From NCBI GenBank assembly GCA_003725745.1, contig RHDP01000001.1, forward strand, positions 6,799,501-6,863,500: 64,000 nt of DNA, given 5' to 3'. A program made the position numbers and the translations under genes. Source of the DNA: Streptomyces sp. I6. GTDB lineage: Bacteria > Actinomycetota > Actinomycetes > Streptomycetales > Streptomycetaceae. Each line of letters opens with the position of its first letter. Positions within the stretch are counted from its first letter, which is position 1. Of this stretch, positions 52,866 to 61,508 are shown piece by piece. Below the pieces are notes generated by a model that searched no databases, was not told the DNA's origin, and saw nothing but the letters and a program-made list of their open reading frames with translations.

Positions 52866-53998
52866 TCACCGGCCGCCCGGAGGCATGGCGTGCGGCTCTC
52901 GGTGGAAGGTGAGGACCGGCTTGACGACGGCGCCCTTCTCCATGTCCTCGACCGCCTGGTTGATGTCTTCGAAGGCGTAGGTCCCGATCAGCTTGTCGAA
53001 GGGGCAGCGCCCTTGCCGGTAGAGCTCGACGAGCCTGGGGATGAACAGGCGCGGCACGCTGTCGCCTTCGATGATGCCGCGCACGCTCCGGCCCAGGAGC
53101 AGTGTGCGCATGTCGAGGGAGACCTCGGTGCCGGGCGCTGAGCCGCCGATCAGACCGCATACGCCCCCTGGTTGAGGACGTCGACCGCTTGACGGAGGAC
53201 CGAGGCCGCCCCGGTGGTGTCCACCGTGAAGTCGGCGCCCAGGCCGGCGGTGAGTTCCCGGAGGAAGGACGCGGTGTCGCTCTCGGTGCCGTTGTGGACG
53301 TGTGTGGCGCCGACCTCTCTCGCCAGTTCGAGACGCCGCCCATTGACGTCGACGGCGACGACGGTGGTGCAGCCGGCGACAACCGCGGCCATGACGGCAC
53401 TAAGGCCGACCGACCCCGCACCGAACACGACGACGGTACTGCCGGCGGACGGCCTCAGGGAGTTGAGCACCGCCCCGGCGCCGGTCTGGAAGCCGCAGCC
53501 CAGAGGTGCGAGCGGCACCAGGGGGACGTTCGGGTCCACCTTCACGACATTGCGCTCGTTGGCCAGCGCGTGAGTGGCGAAGGCGGACTGCCCGAAGAAG
53601 ACGCCATGCACGTCCCCGGACTCCCGGTGCAGCGGCGTGGTGCCGTCGACGCGCAGACCGGCGAAGTTGTGGGCATCCAGCAGATCACAGTATGAGGGAC
53701 GCCCCTGTGCGCACATCCGGCAACCGCCACAAGAGTTGAAGGTGAGCACCACGTGGTCGCCGGGGCCCACGTGGGTGACTCCGTCGCCGACGGCCTCGAC
53801 GACACCCGCACCCTCGTGCCCGAGCACGGCCGGCAGTGGCATGTGGCGCTTCTGGTCGCGGACGGCGAGGTCGGTGTGACAGATGCCGGATCCCACCATG
53901 CGCACGACAACCTCGGCCGGGCGCGGCTCATCCAGTTCCAACGAGTCCAGGGTGAACGCGGCACCCCTGGCCTCGGTCACCGCGGCGGATATACGCAT
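52866..53998 (-). CDS. Zinc-dependent alcohol dehydrogenase (class III-like; one frameshift)
   Basis: A 377-residue medium-chain zinc alcohol dehydrogenase after repair. GSGICHTDLAVRD carries the catalytic zinc Cys, LGHEGAGVVEAVG the zinc His-Glu, and the structural zinc uses SCGGCRMCAQGRPSYC. The nucleotide fold shows VVVFGAGSVGLSAVMAA. The frame slips near 53155, where the coding strand has five G instead of six; the repaired C-terminus runs GLIGGSAPGTEVSLDM and EDINQAVEDMEKGAVVKPVL, giving 378 codons. ATG 53998 has AGAAGGAG at proper distance. It could feed aldehydes to the neighbouring PaoABC-like enzyme. Confidence 0.85.
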
Positions 53999-54831
53999 CA
54001 AGCGACTCCTTCTGCGGGAAGACCGTCTCCGTAAGGCCTCTCCAGCCCGACGGCGCCGGGTACCGATCCGGCGCCGTGCGGTCTTCGCGGGTGGCCGGCG
54101 CCGGACACCCGCGAAGGTGCCACCGTGGAACCCGACGACAGGTGCGAGGCACGTGGATACCGCTCCCGCGAGGCGCAGGCAGCGTGTCCCGTGAGACGGC
54201 CCGGTCGGCCATGCGCAGCGCAGGCCGCCGGTCGGGCGCGTCGGTGGGGCGGCCCCCGGTCCCACCGTCGCCCCCCGGAACGGGGATGCCGACAACGCTC
54301 CCACCGCAGACGGGGCCGGGCAACCGCGCGGGTCCGGGACCGGTAGCGCGGGACGCGGAGGGCTTTTGGGTGCGGCGCTTCACGCACCTGCTGCGACGAC
54401 GGCGCGGCGGGGCGTGCGCTGGTCCTTCTCGTCCGGGGTGCCGGGGCCGGCGGCACAGCTGGAAGCCTTCTGCCGCAGCCAGGAGCAGACGCCGCAACCG
54501 CCCGAAACAAGATCGCCGGACTCTGCGAAACCCGGGGCAGCTCACTCCCCGCCGTTCTTCACACCGGCCAGTCTCGCCCACCGCAATCCTCCGGTTCCGG
54601 TGAGATACCCGGCCGTCCGCTGGGCAACACTGCCGACCGCCGTCGGACGTTTCACACGAACGCCGTCCCCCGACAGGTGGACGGGTTCTTCCCCGGCGGC
54701 TCGAACGATCGGTGGTACCCCGGCCCGAACGACGAAAGCCAGTCTGAGGTGGTGCCTGTCGGGCGGACCCGGCCACGCAGCGGATGCGGCGCGGGCCCGC
54801 CGGACCAGTCACACGAGGAGAAGGACGTGCG
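53999..54831. other. Long intergenic region, nothing recognised
   Basis: About 830 bp between the minus-strand dehydrogenase and the plus-strand MFS gene, expected to hold both promoters. Open frames here show no family resemblance. No repeat or clear hairpin was found. Confidence 0.5.
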
Positions 54832-56349
54832 ATGAGCCGCTACGCCTGGCCGGCCGGGCGCCCAGGCTCTCCCTGCCGCCGGGAAGAGCGGGAGCAGGGA
54901 GGGCATGAGAGACCAGGGACGACGCGCTCGTCGCTGGTGGCTCTGATCGCCGTGCAGTTCCTGGTGGTGTTCAGCGCCTCGGTCATCAACATCGCGGTGC
55001 CCTCCATCGGTGAATCGATGGGTCTGTCGTCCGTGGGGCTGTCGTGGGTCATATCCGCCTACGTGCTCGCCGTGGCGGCCCTGCTCCTGCTGGCCGGACG
55101 CGTGTCGGACATCGTGGGACGGCGCAGGCTCCTTCTGGCGGGTCTCGCCCTGTTCGCCGGTGCGTCCGTGATGGCGGCCTTCGCGGGCGACGCCGGGACA
55201 CTGATCACAGCACGGGCGGTGCAGGGAGTCGGGATAGCCCTCGTGGAACCCCCGATGCTCTCCTTGCTCATCTCCCTCGCCCCGACGAGGACCCAGCGGA
55301 GCAGGATCCTGGGGCTGCTGGGTGCGGCGGCCGCGTTCGGCGGAGGGGCCGGTGTGGTGCTCGGCGGCCTGCTCACACAGGCCATGGGCTGGCAGGGCAT
55401 CTTCCACGCCACGGCGCTTCTCTCACTGCTCCTGGTACTCGCCTGCGTACGGGGCGTTCCGGCCGACGCCCCCGTCGGCCGCGGCCTGTGCCGCCGCGAC
55501 GTCGAATGCGCGGTCCTGCTCGTCGCGGGCCTTGTCGCCCTCTCCTACGGAGTGACCGAGGCCGCGGGCTCGGGCTGGACCCGACCACCGGCACTGGTGC
55601 TCCTGGGCGCCGGCGCCGCGCTGCTCGCGGTGTTCCTCGCCCTCGACCGGCGCCGCAACCGCCCGCTGGTACCGCTGCGGATCTTCACCACGGGGTCGGT
55701 CGGGGCCGCCGACTTGGGAATGATCGCGCTGGGCACGGTGGCCACAGGGGGGTTGTTCTTTCTCGCCCTGTACCAGCAGCGCGTCCTCGGCTACGAACCC
55801 GGGGTCTCGGCGCTGTGGCAGGTGCCGATGTCGGCGGCGGCGGTCACGGGAAGCACGATGGCGCCCCGGCTGGCGCGGCGCACGAGTCCGCGGACGACCC
55901 TGCGCGCGGGGCAGGCCACGCTGGCCGCGGGGCTGCTGTGGCTGGGCCGGGCGCCGGGAGAAGGATCGTTCGCGCAGGAGGCTCTCGCGCCGTCCCTCCT
56001 GATCGGCGCCGGACTGGGGATCACGTTCGTACAGCTCACGCAGGCCGCCACGGCGGGAGTTCCGGCCCATGAGTCGGGTCTGGCCAGTGGACTGGTGAGA
56101 ACCGCCAGAATGATGGGAGGAGTGTTCGGAATGGCGGTCCTGACCAGTCTCGCCGCGACCCGAACCATCGCGGCCGGCTCCGCCACCTCTGAGGTCCAGG
56201 CCCTTCACGCCGGAAACCAGGCCGCATTCACCGCACTCGGTCTGATCATCGCCGTATCCGCGGTCCTCATGGCCGCCGCGCGCCGTTCGAGTGCGTCGGC
56301 CGGAAAGCCTCCCGTCGAATACGACGGCGCGGCGACTCCGACGGCGTGA
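54832..56349 (+). CDS. MFS transporter (DHA2-type multidrug exporter)
   Basis: A 505-residue exporter. After a roughly 30-residue polar start, TM1 reads VVFSASVINIAVPSIG (DHA2 TM1 pattern), followed by GRVSDIVGRRRLL (motif A) and AAAAFGGGAGVVLGGLL (motif C region in TM5). Fourteen hydrophobic segments can be drawn to residue 490. ATG 54832 is preceded by GAGGAGAAGG. No regulator is adjacent. The substrate cannot be predicted from sequence. Confidence 0.85.
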   Translation: MSRYAWPAGRPGSPCRREEREQGGHERPGTTRSSLVALIAVQFLVVFSASVINIAVPSIGESMGLSSVGLSWVISAYVLAVAALLLLAGRVSDIVGRRRLLLAGLALFAGASVMAAFAGDAGTLITARAVQGVGIALVEPPMLSLLISLAPTRTQRSRILGLLGAAAAFGGGAGVVLGGLLTQAMGWQGIFHATALLSLLLVLACVRGVPADAPVGRGLCRRDVECAVLLVAGLVALSYGVTEAAGSGWTRPPALVLLGAGAALLAVFLALDRRRNRPLVPLRIFTTGSVGAADLGMIALGTVATGGLFFLALYQQRVLGYEPGVSALWQVPMSAAAVTGSTMAPRLARRTSPRTTLRAGQATLAAGLLWLGRAPGEGSFAQEALAPSLLIGAGLGITFVQLTQAATAGVPAHESGLASGLVRTARMMGGVFGMAVLTSLAATRTIAAGSATSEVQALHAGNQAAFTALGLIIAVSAVLMAAARRSSASAGKPPVEYDGAATPTA

Positions 56350-56380
56350 GGAAGGCCTTCCGTTCGCGGACGGCCGTCGG

Positions 56381-57562
56381 TCAACGGGCCGTGAGCCACG
56401 TCCTGCTGAGGGCGATGGCCTTGAGTTCGTCCAGGGTGATGAGTGGGGCGGCTCCTCGCTTCGCGGACTTCGGAGTCGGGGCGTTGTACGCCGTGAAAAC
56501 CATGCTCAGACCGTTTACCCGGTTCACGCCGACCTGCAGTTCGATGACCCCCGGCCTGCTGCCCGGCCGGCTCCGGGTGCTGATCCTGGTCCCGTCGGGC
56601 AGCACCTTGGCGTCCTCCATGGTGGTGCCCGCCCACCGGGTCGCGTGGACATAGGTCTCTCCGCCGCTTCCGTCCGACACCACGACGTGCCCCTCGGCGC
56701 TGGAGGAAGCGCCCTCCGACCCCACCTTGAGCCGCGGGGGCAGCAGGTACTTGAGGATGGGCAGGATGTCCCCTGGTTCGGCCTTGGAGCCCGGCGCCAC
56801 CGTGCCGAAGGCGTTCGCCTCTCCGATGGGGGTGAGGGAGCCGTCGGCGAACATCGCCAGATGGCGCAGCTTGCCGGGGTTCATGCGCGGGTTGTGGCCC
56901 TGGGGTGGGACAGAACCCGCCACCTGCACGTTCTGGGTGCTGGTCTCGATGACGTAGCCGTTCGGGGAGACCGTGGTGACCGCCCACTTCTTGACGCCGC
57001 CGGCCTTGCCCGCTTCCGTGTAGCCCTTCACGGCCCGGTCACCTGGCTGGTTGGTGCACTCCTCGTACGGTGAGCCCTTCGTGTCCGGGCAGACGAGCAG
57101 CTTCTTCACCCCGGCGTCCGCCGGGTCGGCGCGGCGTACGGACAGCGTGACCTTCTCCTCGCCGAAGCTGGTGTCGAAGACGATGGACGCGGTCGCGGGC
57201 CTGGCCGCGTCGGTGCTGCCCGAACTCTCCAGAGCGGGTTTCTTGACAACGATCCCGGACCTGTTCATGGCGTTCTCCAGGATGCCGCCGATCTCCTCGG
57301 CGGTGATCGCGAAGTGGTTGTAGTCCCGGGGGGGCGTGGGCGTTGCCGCGGACTCGTCGGTAGGTTCGCCACCGCTCAGATACACCCCACCGGTGGTGAT
57401 CAGCGCCACGGCCAGCGTGCTGCCGGTCACGATGCCCGCGCGACGGCGGGCCACCCGGCGCCGGCCCCGGGTCAGACCACCTGCCACGAGGGCGGGATGG
57501 TCTGCGGTGAACGTGCCCCCGGTGTTCTGGAGCACCTTGCCGAGTTCGTCTTCAAAGGGCAT
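56381..57562 (-). CDS. Membrane-anchored protein, probable partner of the SigE-family sigma factor
   Basis: A 393-residue protein with a short cytoplasmic N-terminus (MPFEDELGKVLQNTGGTFTA), a basic patch RGRRRVARRRAG, one transmembrane segment (IVTGSTLAVALITTGGVYL) and a large extracytoplasmic domain. This single-span design downstream of a SigE-family sigma factor (62 bp away, same strand) is a common streptomycete arrangement and suggests sigma control by envelope signals. It lacks a recognisable zinc anti-sigma motif. The extracellular part contains VCPDTKGSPYEECTNQPGD, with two Cys that may form a disulphide. Function inferred from context. Confidence 0.6.
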   Translation of the reverse strand: MPFEDELGKVLQNTGGTFTADHPALVAGGLTRGRRRVARRRAGIVTGSTLAVALITTGGVYLSGGEPTDESAATPTPPRDYNHFAITAEEIGGILENAMNRSGIVVKKPALESSGSTDAARPATASIVFDTSFGEEKVTLSVRRADPADAGVKKLLVCPDTKGSPYEECTNQPGDRAVKGYTEAGKAGGVKKWAVTTVSPNGYVIETSTQNVQVAGSVPPQGHNPRMNPGKLRHLAMFADGSLTPIGEANAFGTVAPGSKAEPGDILPILKYLLPPRLKVGSEGASSSAEGHVVVSDGSGGETYVHATRWAGTTMEDAKVLPDGTRISTRSRPGSRPGVIELQVGVNRVNGLSMVFTAYNAPTPKSAKRGAAPLITLDELKAIALSRTWLTAR

Positions 57563-57624
57563 GCGGAACCACCAGCTCCTGATCTGGGCCGTACATCAAA
57601 AGGGGTCAAGGGACGACGGACGGG

Positions 57625-58137
57625 CTAGAGAGCCGCGACCAACTCGGAGTGGCTGTCGCCCAGCCGCTCACGCAACCGGGCCAGGGCCCGGGTCGAACGG
57701 GTGCGCACCGCGGCGGAGCTGACGCGCATCACGTCAGCGGTCTCTTCGACGGTGCGGTCCTCCCAGTACCGGAGCACCACCACGGCGCGGTCCTTGGGCG
57801 CGAGCTCCGCCAGCGCGGCGAGCAGCGCGATCCTCAGCGCCGGGTCATCGCCGTGGCCGGAGGCGGTGTCGGGCAGTTCCGCCAGCGGACGTTCCCCCGT
57901 GGAGCGCAGCCTGCGGTGGCTGAGGAAGGTCCGTACGAGGACGGTCTGGGCATAGGCAGCGGGGTTGTCGATCCGGGTGATCCGGCTCCACATCGCGTAC
58001 ATCCGGCCGAGTGTCTCCTGCACGAGGTCCTCGGCGAGATGCGTGTCGCCACTGGTCAGTAGGCAAGCGGAGCGGTAGAGGTGTCCGGCGCGGCTGACCG
58101 CGAAGTCCCTGAACTCGTCCGCGCGGGCCGATCTCAT
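57625..58137 (-). CDS. SigE-family ECF RNA polymerase sigma factor
   Basis: A 170-residue ECF sigma factor of the streptomycete SigE-like subgroup. Region 2 reads FRDFAVSRAGHLYRSACLLT, then GDTHLAEDLVQETLGRMYAM; region 4 is LAPKDRAVVVLRYWEDRTVE, followed by ETADVMRVSSAAVRTRS. The start at 58137 (MRSARADEF) is preferred for length; 58152 (MKGEGM...) is an in-frame alternative, and neither has an ideally spaced ribosome-binding site. It is followed by its probable membrane partner. Confidence 0.88.
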   Translation of the reverse strand: MRSARADEFRDFAVSRAGHLYRSACLLTSGDTHLAEDLVQETLGRMYAMWSRITRIDNPAAYAQTVLVRTFLSHRRLRSTGERPLAELPDTASGHGDDPALRIALLAALAELAPKDRAVVVLRYWEDRTVEETADVMRVSSAAVRTRSTRALARLRERLGDSHSELVAAL

Positions 58138-58473
58138 GCCCTCCCCCTTCATGCTCCATGGTGTCGCTTGTGCCGCTTGCGACGTCCTCCATCTGTTCGA
58201 CGCGCCACCCCCTGCTGAATGTTTCACCCGCCTCTTCCGGCAGAGGGCCGGGCGTGCCGCGACCGCCCGGCCCTCACCCTCGTCTGCTCAGCCTTCGTCG
58301 TGTGAGCGCCCTCCGCTCGTGGCTGTCCTGGTCTGTCGGAACAGCCATTCGGACTTCAGCTCCGCGTAGGCGGGCTTGATCACGTCGTTCACCATCGCGA
58401 GACGTTCATCGGTGCTGTTGCTGCCCGACGGAGAGTCCGGGTCGGCCCGTGGCCCCTCTGTACGACCTCGGAC
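58138..58473. other. Intergenic region with a possible very short minus-strand frame
   Basis: About 340 bp. On the minus strand a coherent stretch (ERLAMVNDVIKPAYAELKSE) ends at a stop at 58288. It lies in the same frame as, and directly after, the stop of the 83-residue gene at 58474-58725. It may be a former C-terminal extension of that gene or a separate tiny frame. I cannot assign it. Confidence 0.35.
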
Positions 58474-58489
58474 TCACCCACGCGGGTGA
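58474..58489. terminator. Small perfect hairpin at the 3' end of the 83-residue gene
   Basis: TCACCC and GGGTGA pair perfectly around a 4-nt loop, and the hairpin includes the stop codon of the minus-strand gene. Confidence 0.4.
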
Positions 58490-58725
58490 CACCACGGCAG
58501 GATCACCGCCGTTTGCGGTGGTGATGATCCTGCTGGAGTATTCACCGGCTCACCCTTCCGTTCCACGACCATGGGGTTGAAGGCGTCAACGCCAAGACGA
58601 AACTGATCAAGCGTCAAATGTACGGCCGGGCCGGCTTCCGCCTCCTTCGCCACCGCTTCCTGCTCGACTGATTCATCCCGGCGAGCGATCAACGGTGACG
58701 AAAACTCTGTCAGATCCTGATTCAT
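58474..58725 (-). CDS. Small hypothetical protein (83 aa)
   Basis: An 83-residue frame starting at ATG 58725 with GGGGGAG five bases upstream, a good ribosome-binding site. The protein begins MNQDLTEFSSPLIARRDE, has an acidic helical middle (EQEAVAKEAEAGPAV) and an ordered-looking stretch LTLDQFRLGVDAFNPMVVER, then a Pro/Ser-rich tail ending PWCHPRG. The leader-plus-short-tail shape recalls peptide precursors, but no modification enzyme is nearby and the tail is encoded by a strong inverted repeat. I do not recognise the family. Confidence 0.5.
   Translation of the reverse strand: MNQDLTEFSSPLIARRDESVEQEAVAKEAEAGPAVHLTLDQFRLGVDAFNPMVVERKGEPVNTPAGSSPPQTAVILPWCHPRG
58498..58529. repeat. 32-bp inverted repeat within the 3' end of the 83-residue gene
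   Basis: CAGGATCACC pairs perfectly with GGTGATCCTG over 10 bp, with extra CCG/CGG pairing inside the loop. It could be a terminator or an operator; it overlaps the last codons of the small gene. Confidence 0.7.
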
Positions 58726-58797
58726 GTCGCTCCCCCTGGACACGCCCGAGCCCAGGGGGCTACCTCGCCGTGCCCACCCGACCGTCGAGTCCTCCGG

Positions 58798-59190
58798 TCA
58801 GTTCGGCTTTCGGCGCTCGCACAGGGCGTAGGCGTGTACTTGGCCGCGGAGCATCTTTGCCACCCACGAGTTCGGCCTCAGGAAGGAAGGCGTGTTGACG
58901 TCGACCATGTCGGCCACCAGAGGCGGGGAGGTGTGCGGGTCCTCGAGGGTGACGGGCAGGGCCTCGTAGCCGCCGCCGATGAGTGTCGTGCCCTTCGGGC
59001 AGGTCGCGTACGAGGGCTGCGCGGGTTCGGAGAGGGGACCGAAGACGACGACGGGGGCACGATCATCCGGGGCCGGAGTCGCAGCCAGGGCCTGGGCGCT
59101 CGGGGAGCCGGCCAGGCCGACCGCGATCGCACCGACGACGAGGGCCGCGCTCCTCAGTGCGGGCAGTGGACTACGGTTCGCGATCGTCAT
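58798..59190 (-). CDS. Small secreted hypothetical protein
   Basis: A 130-residue exported protein. A signal peptide (LRSAALVVGAIAVGLAGSPS with cleavage near AQALA) precedes a mature domain with CPKGTTLIGGGYEALP, a motif seen in many streptomycete secreted proteins of unknown function, and a second Cys near the C-terminus (YALCERRKPN), suggesting a disulphide. It stands alone; the 5' flank is a long non-coding stretch. Confidence 0.65.
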   Translation of the reverse strand: MTIANRSPLPALRSAALVVGAIAVGLAGSPSAQALAATPAPDDRAPVVVFGPLSEPAQPSYATCPKGTTLIGGGYEALPVTLEDPHTSPPLVADMVDVNTPSFLRPNSWVAKMLRGQVHAYALCERRKPN

Positions 59191-59851
59191 GCTTTCCTCC
59201 GTACGGGAGCGGGTGCGCTGATTCGCGCGGTACGGGGATCACTGTGGGCGAGAGGCTCGCCCCCATGGCCCTCGCGGCGCGAGAGCCTGTCGAATTCATT
59301 CGGATGGAAGGCGTGCGTACAGGGCCGCCGGGAGGGCATCCCGCCAGGTGGTGTGGGGGGTGAAGGCCGACCGCCTGCCGCATGTGGTCTCCCATGCCAG
59401 CGAGTTCCCCAACCCTGTAGTCGGCCTCGATCCTTCCGTTGTGATCGCTGCCGGTCGAGGTGGGTGATTCATCCTGTTCGTCCCGGTTGGTGTCTGGTGG
59501 GATCTTTGCGTGCGCTGCGGCTGCGTCGGGCTTTCACGGTTCCCCGGGGGTCTCCACTCCTTCCTGGTCTTCGTCGGGATGGCGGCGCCCGGTTCATGGG
59601 GCGGCGGGCAGCATGCCGAGGCGTTGCCGGCTGGTGGTGAAGGCGTCGGCCCAGGGCCGGGTGGTCTCGATCCGCAGCCGTCGGCGGCGGGCGCGCCTGG
59701 CGAGGGCACGGGCCACCTCAATGATGGTTGAGCTTCGACACCCCAATGATCACGAAGCCTGTGCCTGCTCTGTTACGCACCCCGACCGGTCATGGCCCGA
59801 CCAACCGCCCGCCCCCGGAACTCGCCCAAGCGCTGCCCTACCATGGAGATC
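59191..59851. other. Intergenic region, possible transposase scrap
   Basis: About 660 bp without a supported gene. On the minus strand near 59600-59725 a coherent end of a reading frame (LRIETTRPWADAFTTSRQRL then a stop) resembles the C-terminus of a transposase, but I cannot place the family. Confidence 0.35.
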
Positions 59852-60292
59852 ATGGTTTCCTACGATCCGAGCAATGTGCGCATGAGTGCACTGGACTGGG
59901 TGGCGCAGCAAGCTAGGCGCTACGAGGAGTCGGGAGGCACCGAGGCCACCGAGGTGCGAGGCGCGCCCTGTCTGCTGCTGGACTACAAGGGACGCAAGAG
60001 CGGTGAGTGGCACCGTACGGTCCTCATATACGGCAGGGATGGCGAGGACTACCTGGTCGTCGCCTCGAAGGGTGGCCACGACACCCACCCCGCCTGGTAT
60101 CTCAGTCTGATCGAGTACTCCGGAGTACACGTGCGGGTGGGTAACGAGCGCTTCGAGGCCCACGCGCAGACCCTGAGTCCCGAGGAGAAGGCGCGCGTCT
60201 GGCCGCACTTGCTGGACGTGTACGCCGACTACGCGGAGTACCAGCGCAATACGGAACGAGACATCCCGGTGGTACGGATCCGCCGAGTCTGA
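59852..60292 (+). CDS. Deazaflavin-dependent nitroreductase family protein (Ddn-like)
   Basis: A 146-residue split-barrel protein of the F420-dependent Ddn family. Core blocks are LDWVAQQARRYEESGGTEA, LLLDYKGRKSGEWHRTVLIY and YLVVASKGGHDTHPAWYLSL, where KGG and HPAWY are characteristic of the cofactor and substrate site. Such enzymes reduce quinones or nitro compounds with F420H2. ATG 59852 is chosen over 59843 because GGAG lies five bases before it. A strong terminator hairpin follows at 60306. Confidence 0.85.
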   Translation: MVSYDPSNVRMSALDWVAQQARRYEESGGTEATEVRGAPCLLLDYKGRKSGEWHRTVLIYGRDGEDYLVVASKGGHDTHPAWYLSLIEYSGVHVRVGNERFEAHAQTLSPEEKARVWPHLLDVYADYAEYQRNTERDIPVVRIRRV

Positions 60293-60305
60293 TCGCGCGG
60301 ACCAC

Positions 60306-60330
60306 GGCCCCGGTGTGCTCCACCGGGGCC
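60306..60330 (+). terminator. Hairpin terminator after the Ddn-like gene
   Basis: A perfect 10-bp stem GGCCCCGGTG/CACCGGGGCC with a 5-nt loop, 13 bases after the stop codon. Confidence 0.8.
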
Positions 60331-60387
60331 GGCCCGCCACAGGCCCTGACCCCGAAGTTCGGGACCGGAGAGACTTGCCGTCCATCA

Positions 60388-60397
60388 TTCCTAGGAA
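60388..60397. promoter_or_regulatory. Palindromic operator candidate for the GntR regulator
   Basis: TTCCTAGGAA is a perfect 10-bp palindrome 42 bp upstream of the gntR ATG, flanked by CCGTCC and GGACGG, which extend the dyad imperfectly. The position suits autoregulation. Confidence 0.45.
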
Positions 60398-60439
60398 GGA
60401 CGGACAGCTGAGAGCACCCGACGGGAGGAGTGGCAGAGG

Positions 60440-61222
60440 ATGAGGCCGAAGTGGAAAGTGCTGACCGACCGGCTGGCCGGGGAGATCCGAGACGGGACTC
60501 GACCGCCCGGGTCGGTGCTGCCGCGTATCGTGGAACTGGTCGCCGCCGGGGACGGCTCCAAGGCAACCGTGAACCGGGCCTACAAGGAACTGGAGTCAGC
60601 GGGCCTGGTCACGTCCATGCGTGGGCGCGGGACGGTGGTCCGCGAGCCCGCCCGGGTACGGTTGCCGCTGAGCCGCTTCCAGCATGCCCTCGAAGCGGGC
60701 GGGGCTCGCGGCCCATGGGAGATGGCCACCGCCGACCAGGGCCTCGACGGGCGGATGCAGGTCGACAATCCGGCGGCTGAGTTCCTCGACGCTCCGGGGG
60801 ACGTCGCGGAGTTCCTCGGCCTCACCCCAGGGGCGCTCGTGGTGCGGCGTCGGCGTCGGGCCCTGATCGGCGCGGATGTGATCGCACTCCAAGACGCGTG
60901 GTACCCACTCGACGTCGCCGAGGCCGCAGGGCTTGACAGCCCGGACAAGATCGCCGGGGGAACGCTCGGCGCACTTGCCGACGCAGGCATCGTTCCGGCC
61001 CAGGCGGACGAACATGTCACCGCAGACGCTCCGACCGACGAACAGTCCGCCAACCTGGCCGTGGGGACTCGGGCCGCCGTACTCCTAGTCGATCGCGTCA
61101 CACGGGATGAGACCGGCCGAGCGATCGAACTCGTCCGGCTCGTCGGCGCGGCTAACCGATTGACTCTGGTCTACGCGCCACTCCCCCTGAAGACGAGCGC
61201 CCCTCGTGGGCAACCCGGCTGA
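60440..61222 (+). CDS. GntR-family (HutC/UTRA) transcriptional regulator
   Basis: A 260-residue GntR regulator. The N-terminal winged helix is LTDRLAGEIRDGTRPPGSVL, with KATVNRAYKELESAGLV as recognition helix and GRGTVVRE as the wing. A UTRA ligand-binding domain follows (about 85-245: DVAEFLGLTPGALVVRRRRR, then a closing RAIELVRLVGAANR). The start ATG 60440 has GGAGGAG at suitable distance. The ligand and target genes are unknown; the palindrome at 60388 suggests self-control. Confidence 0.85.
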   Translation: MRPKWKVLTDRLAGEIRDGTRPPGSVLPRIVELVAAGDGSKATVNRAYKELESAGLVTSMRGRGTVVREPARVRLPLSRFQHALEAGGARGPWEMATADQGLDGRMQVDNPAAEFLDAPGDVAEFLGLTPGALVVRRRRRALIGADVIALQDAWYPLDVAEAAGLDSPDKIAGGTLGALADAGIVPAQADEHVTADAPTDEQSANLAVGTRAAVLLVDRVTRDETGRAIELVRLVGAANRLTLVYAPLPLKTSAPRGQPG

Positions 61223-61259
61223 GCTTGCTCCGCTTTGGCGGACACCCTCGTTGTGGTGG

Positions 61260-61475
61260 TCAGGCCGCGAGTGCGGTCTCGTGGTCAGCGGGGCTGCGGT
61301 AGCCCAGACTGCTGTGCAGCCTGCGTATGTTGTACCAGCCCTCGGTCCATTCGAAGATCGCCGAGTGGGCCGCTGCCCTGCTGTGCCACGGTCGGCCGCC
61401 GAGCAGTTCGCGTTTGATCGTTGCGAAGAACGACTCGGCGAGCGCGTTGTCCCAGTCCGACCTTGCCAAGCATGG
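61260..61475 (-). pseudogene. IS3-family OrfB C-terminal remnant
   Basis: The minus strand encodes DNALAESFFATIKRELL, then HSAIFEWTEGWYNIRRLHSS and LGYRSPADHETALAA, the C-terminal end of IS3-family transposases (the catalytic Glu lies in ALAESFF). The rest of the integrase core is missing; it adjoins the end of the HAAS membrane-protein gene. Confidence 0.75.
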
Positions 61476-61508
61476 GCGTACAGGCAGAGCGCCGGGTCGA
61501 AGGCCCCG

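Noticed and set aside
54366-54908. Open frame upstream of the DHA2-type exporter
   Set aside because: It overlaps the exporter start in another frame and has no recognisable domain.
58474-58725. Ribosomally synthesised peptide precursor
   Set aside because: The leader-like shape is suggestive, but there is no modification, protease or export gene next to it and the tail is dictated by an inverted repeat.
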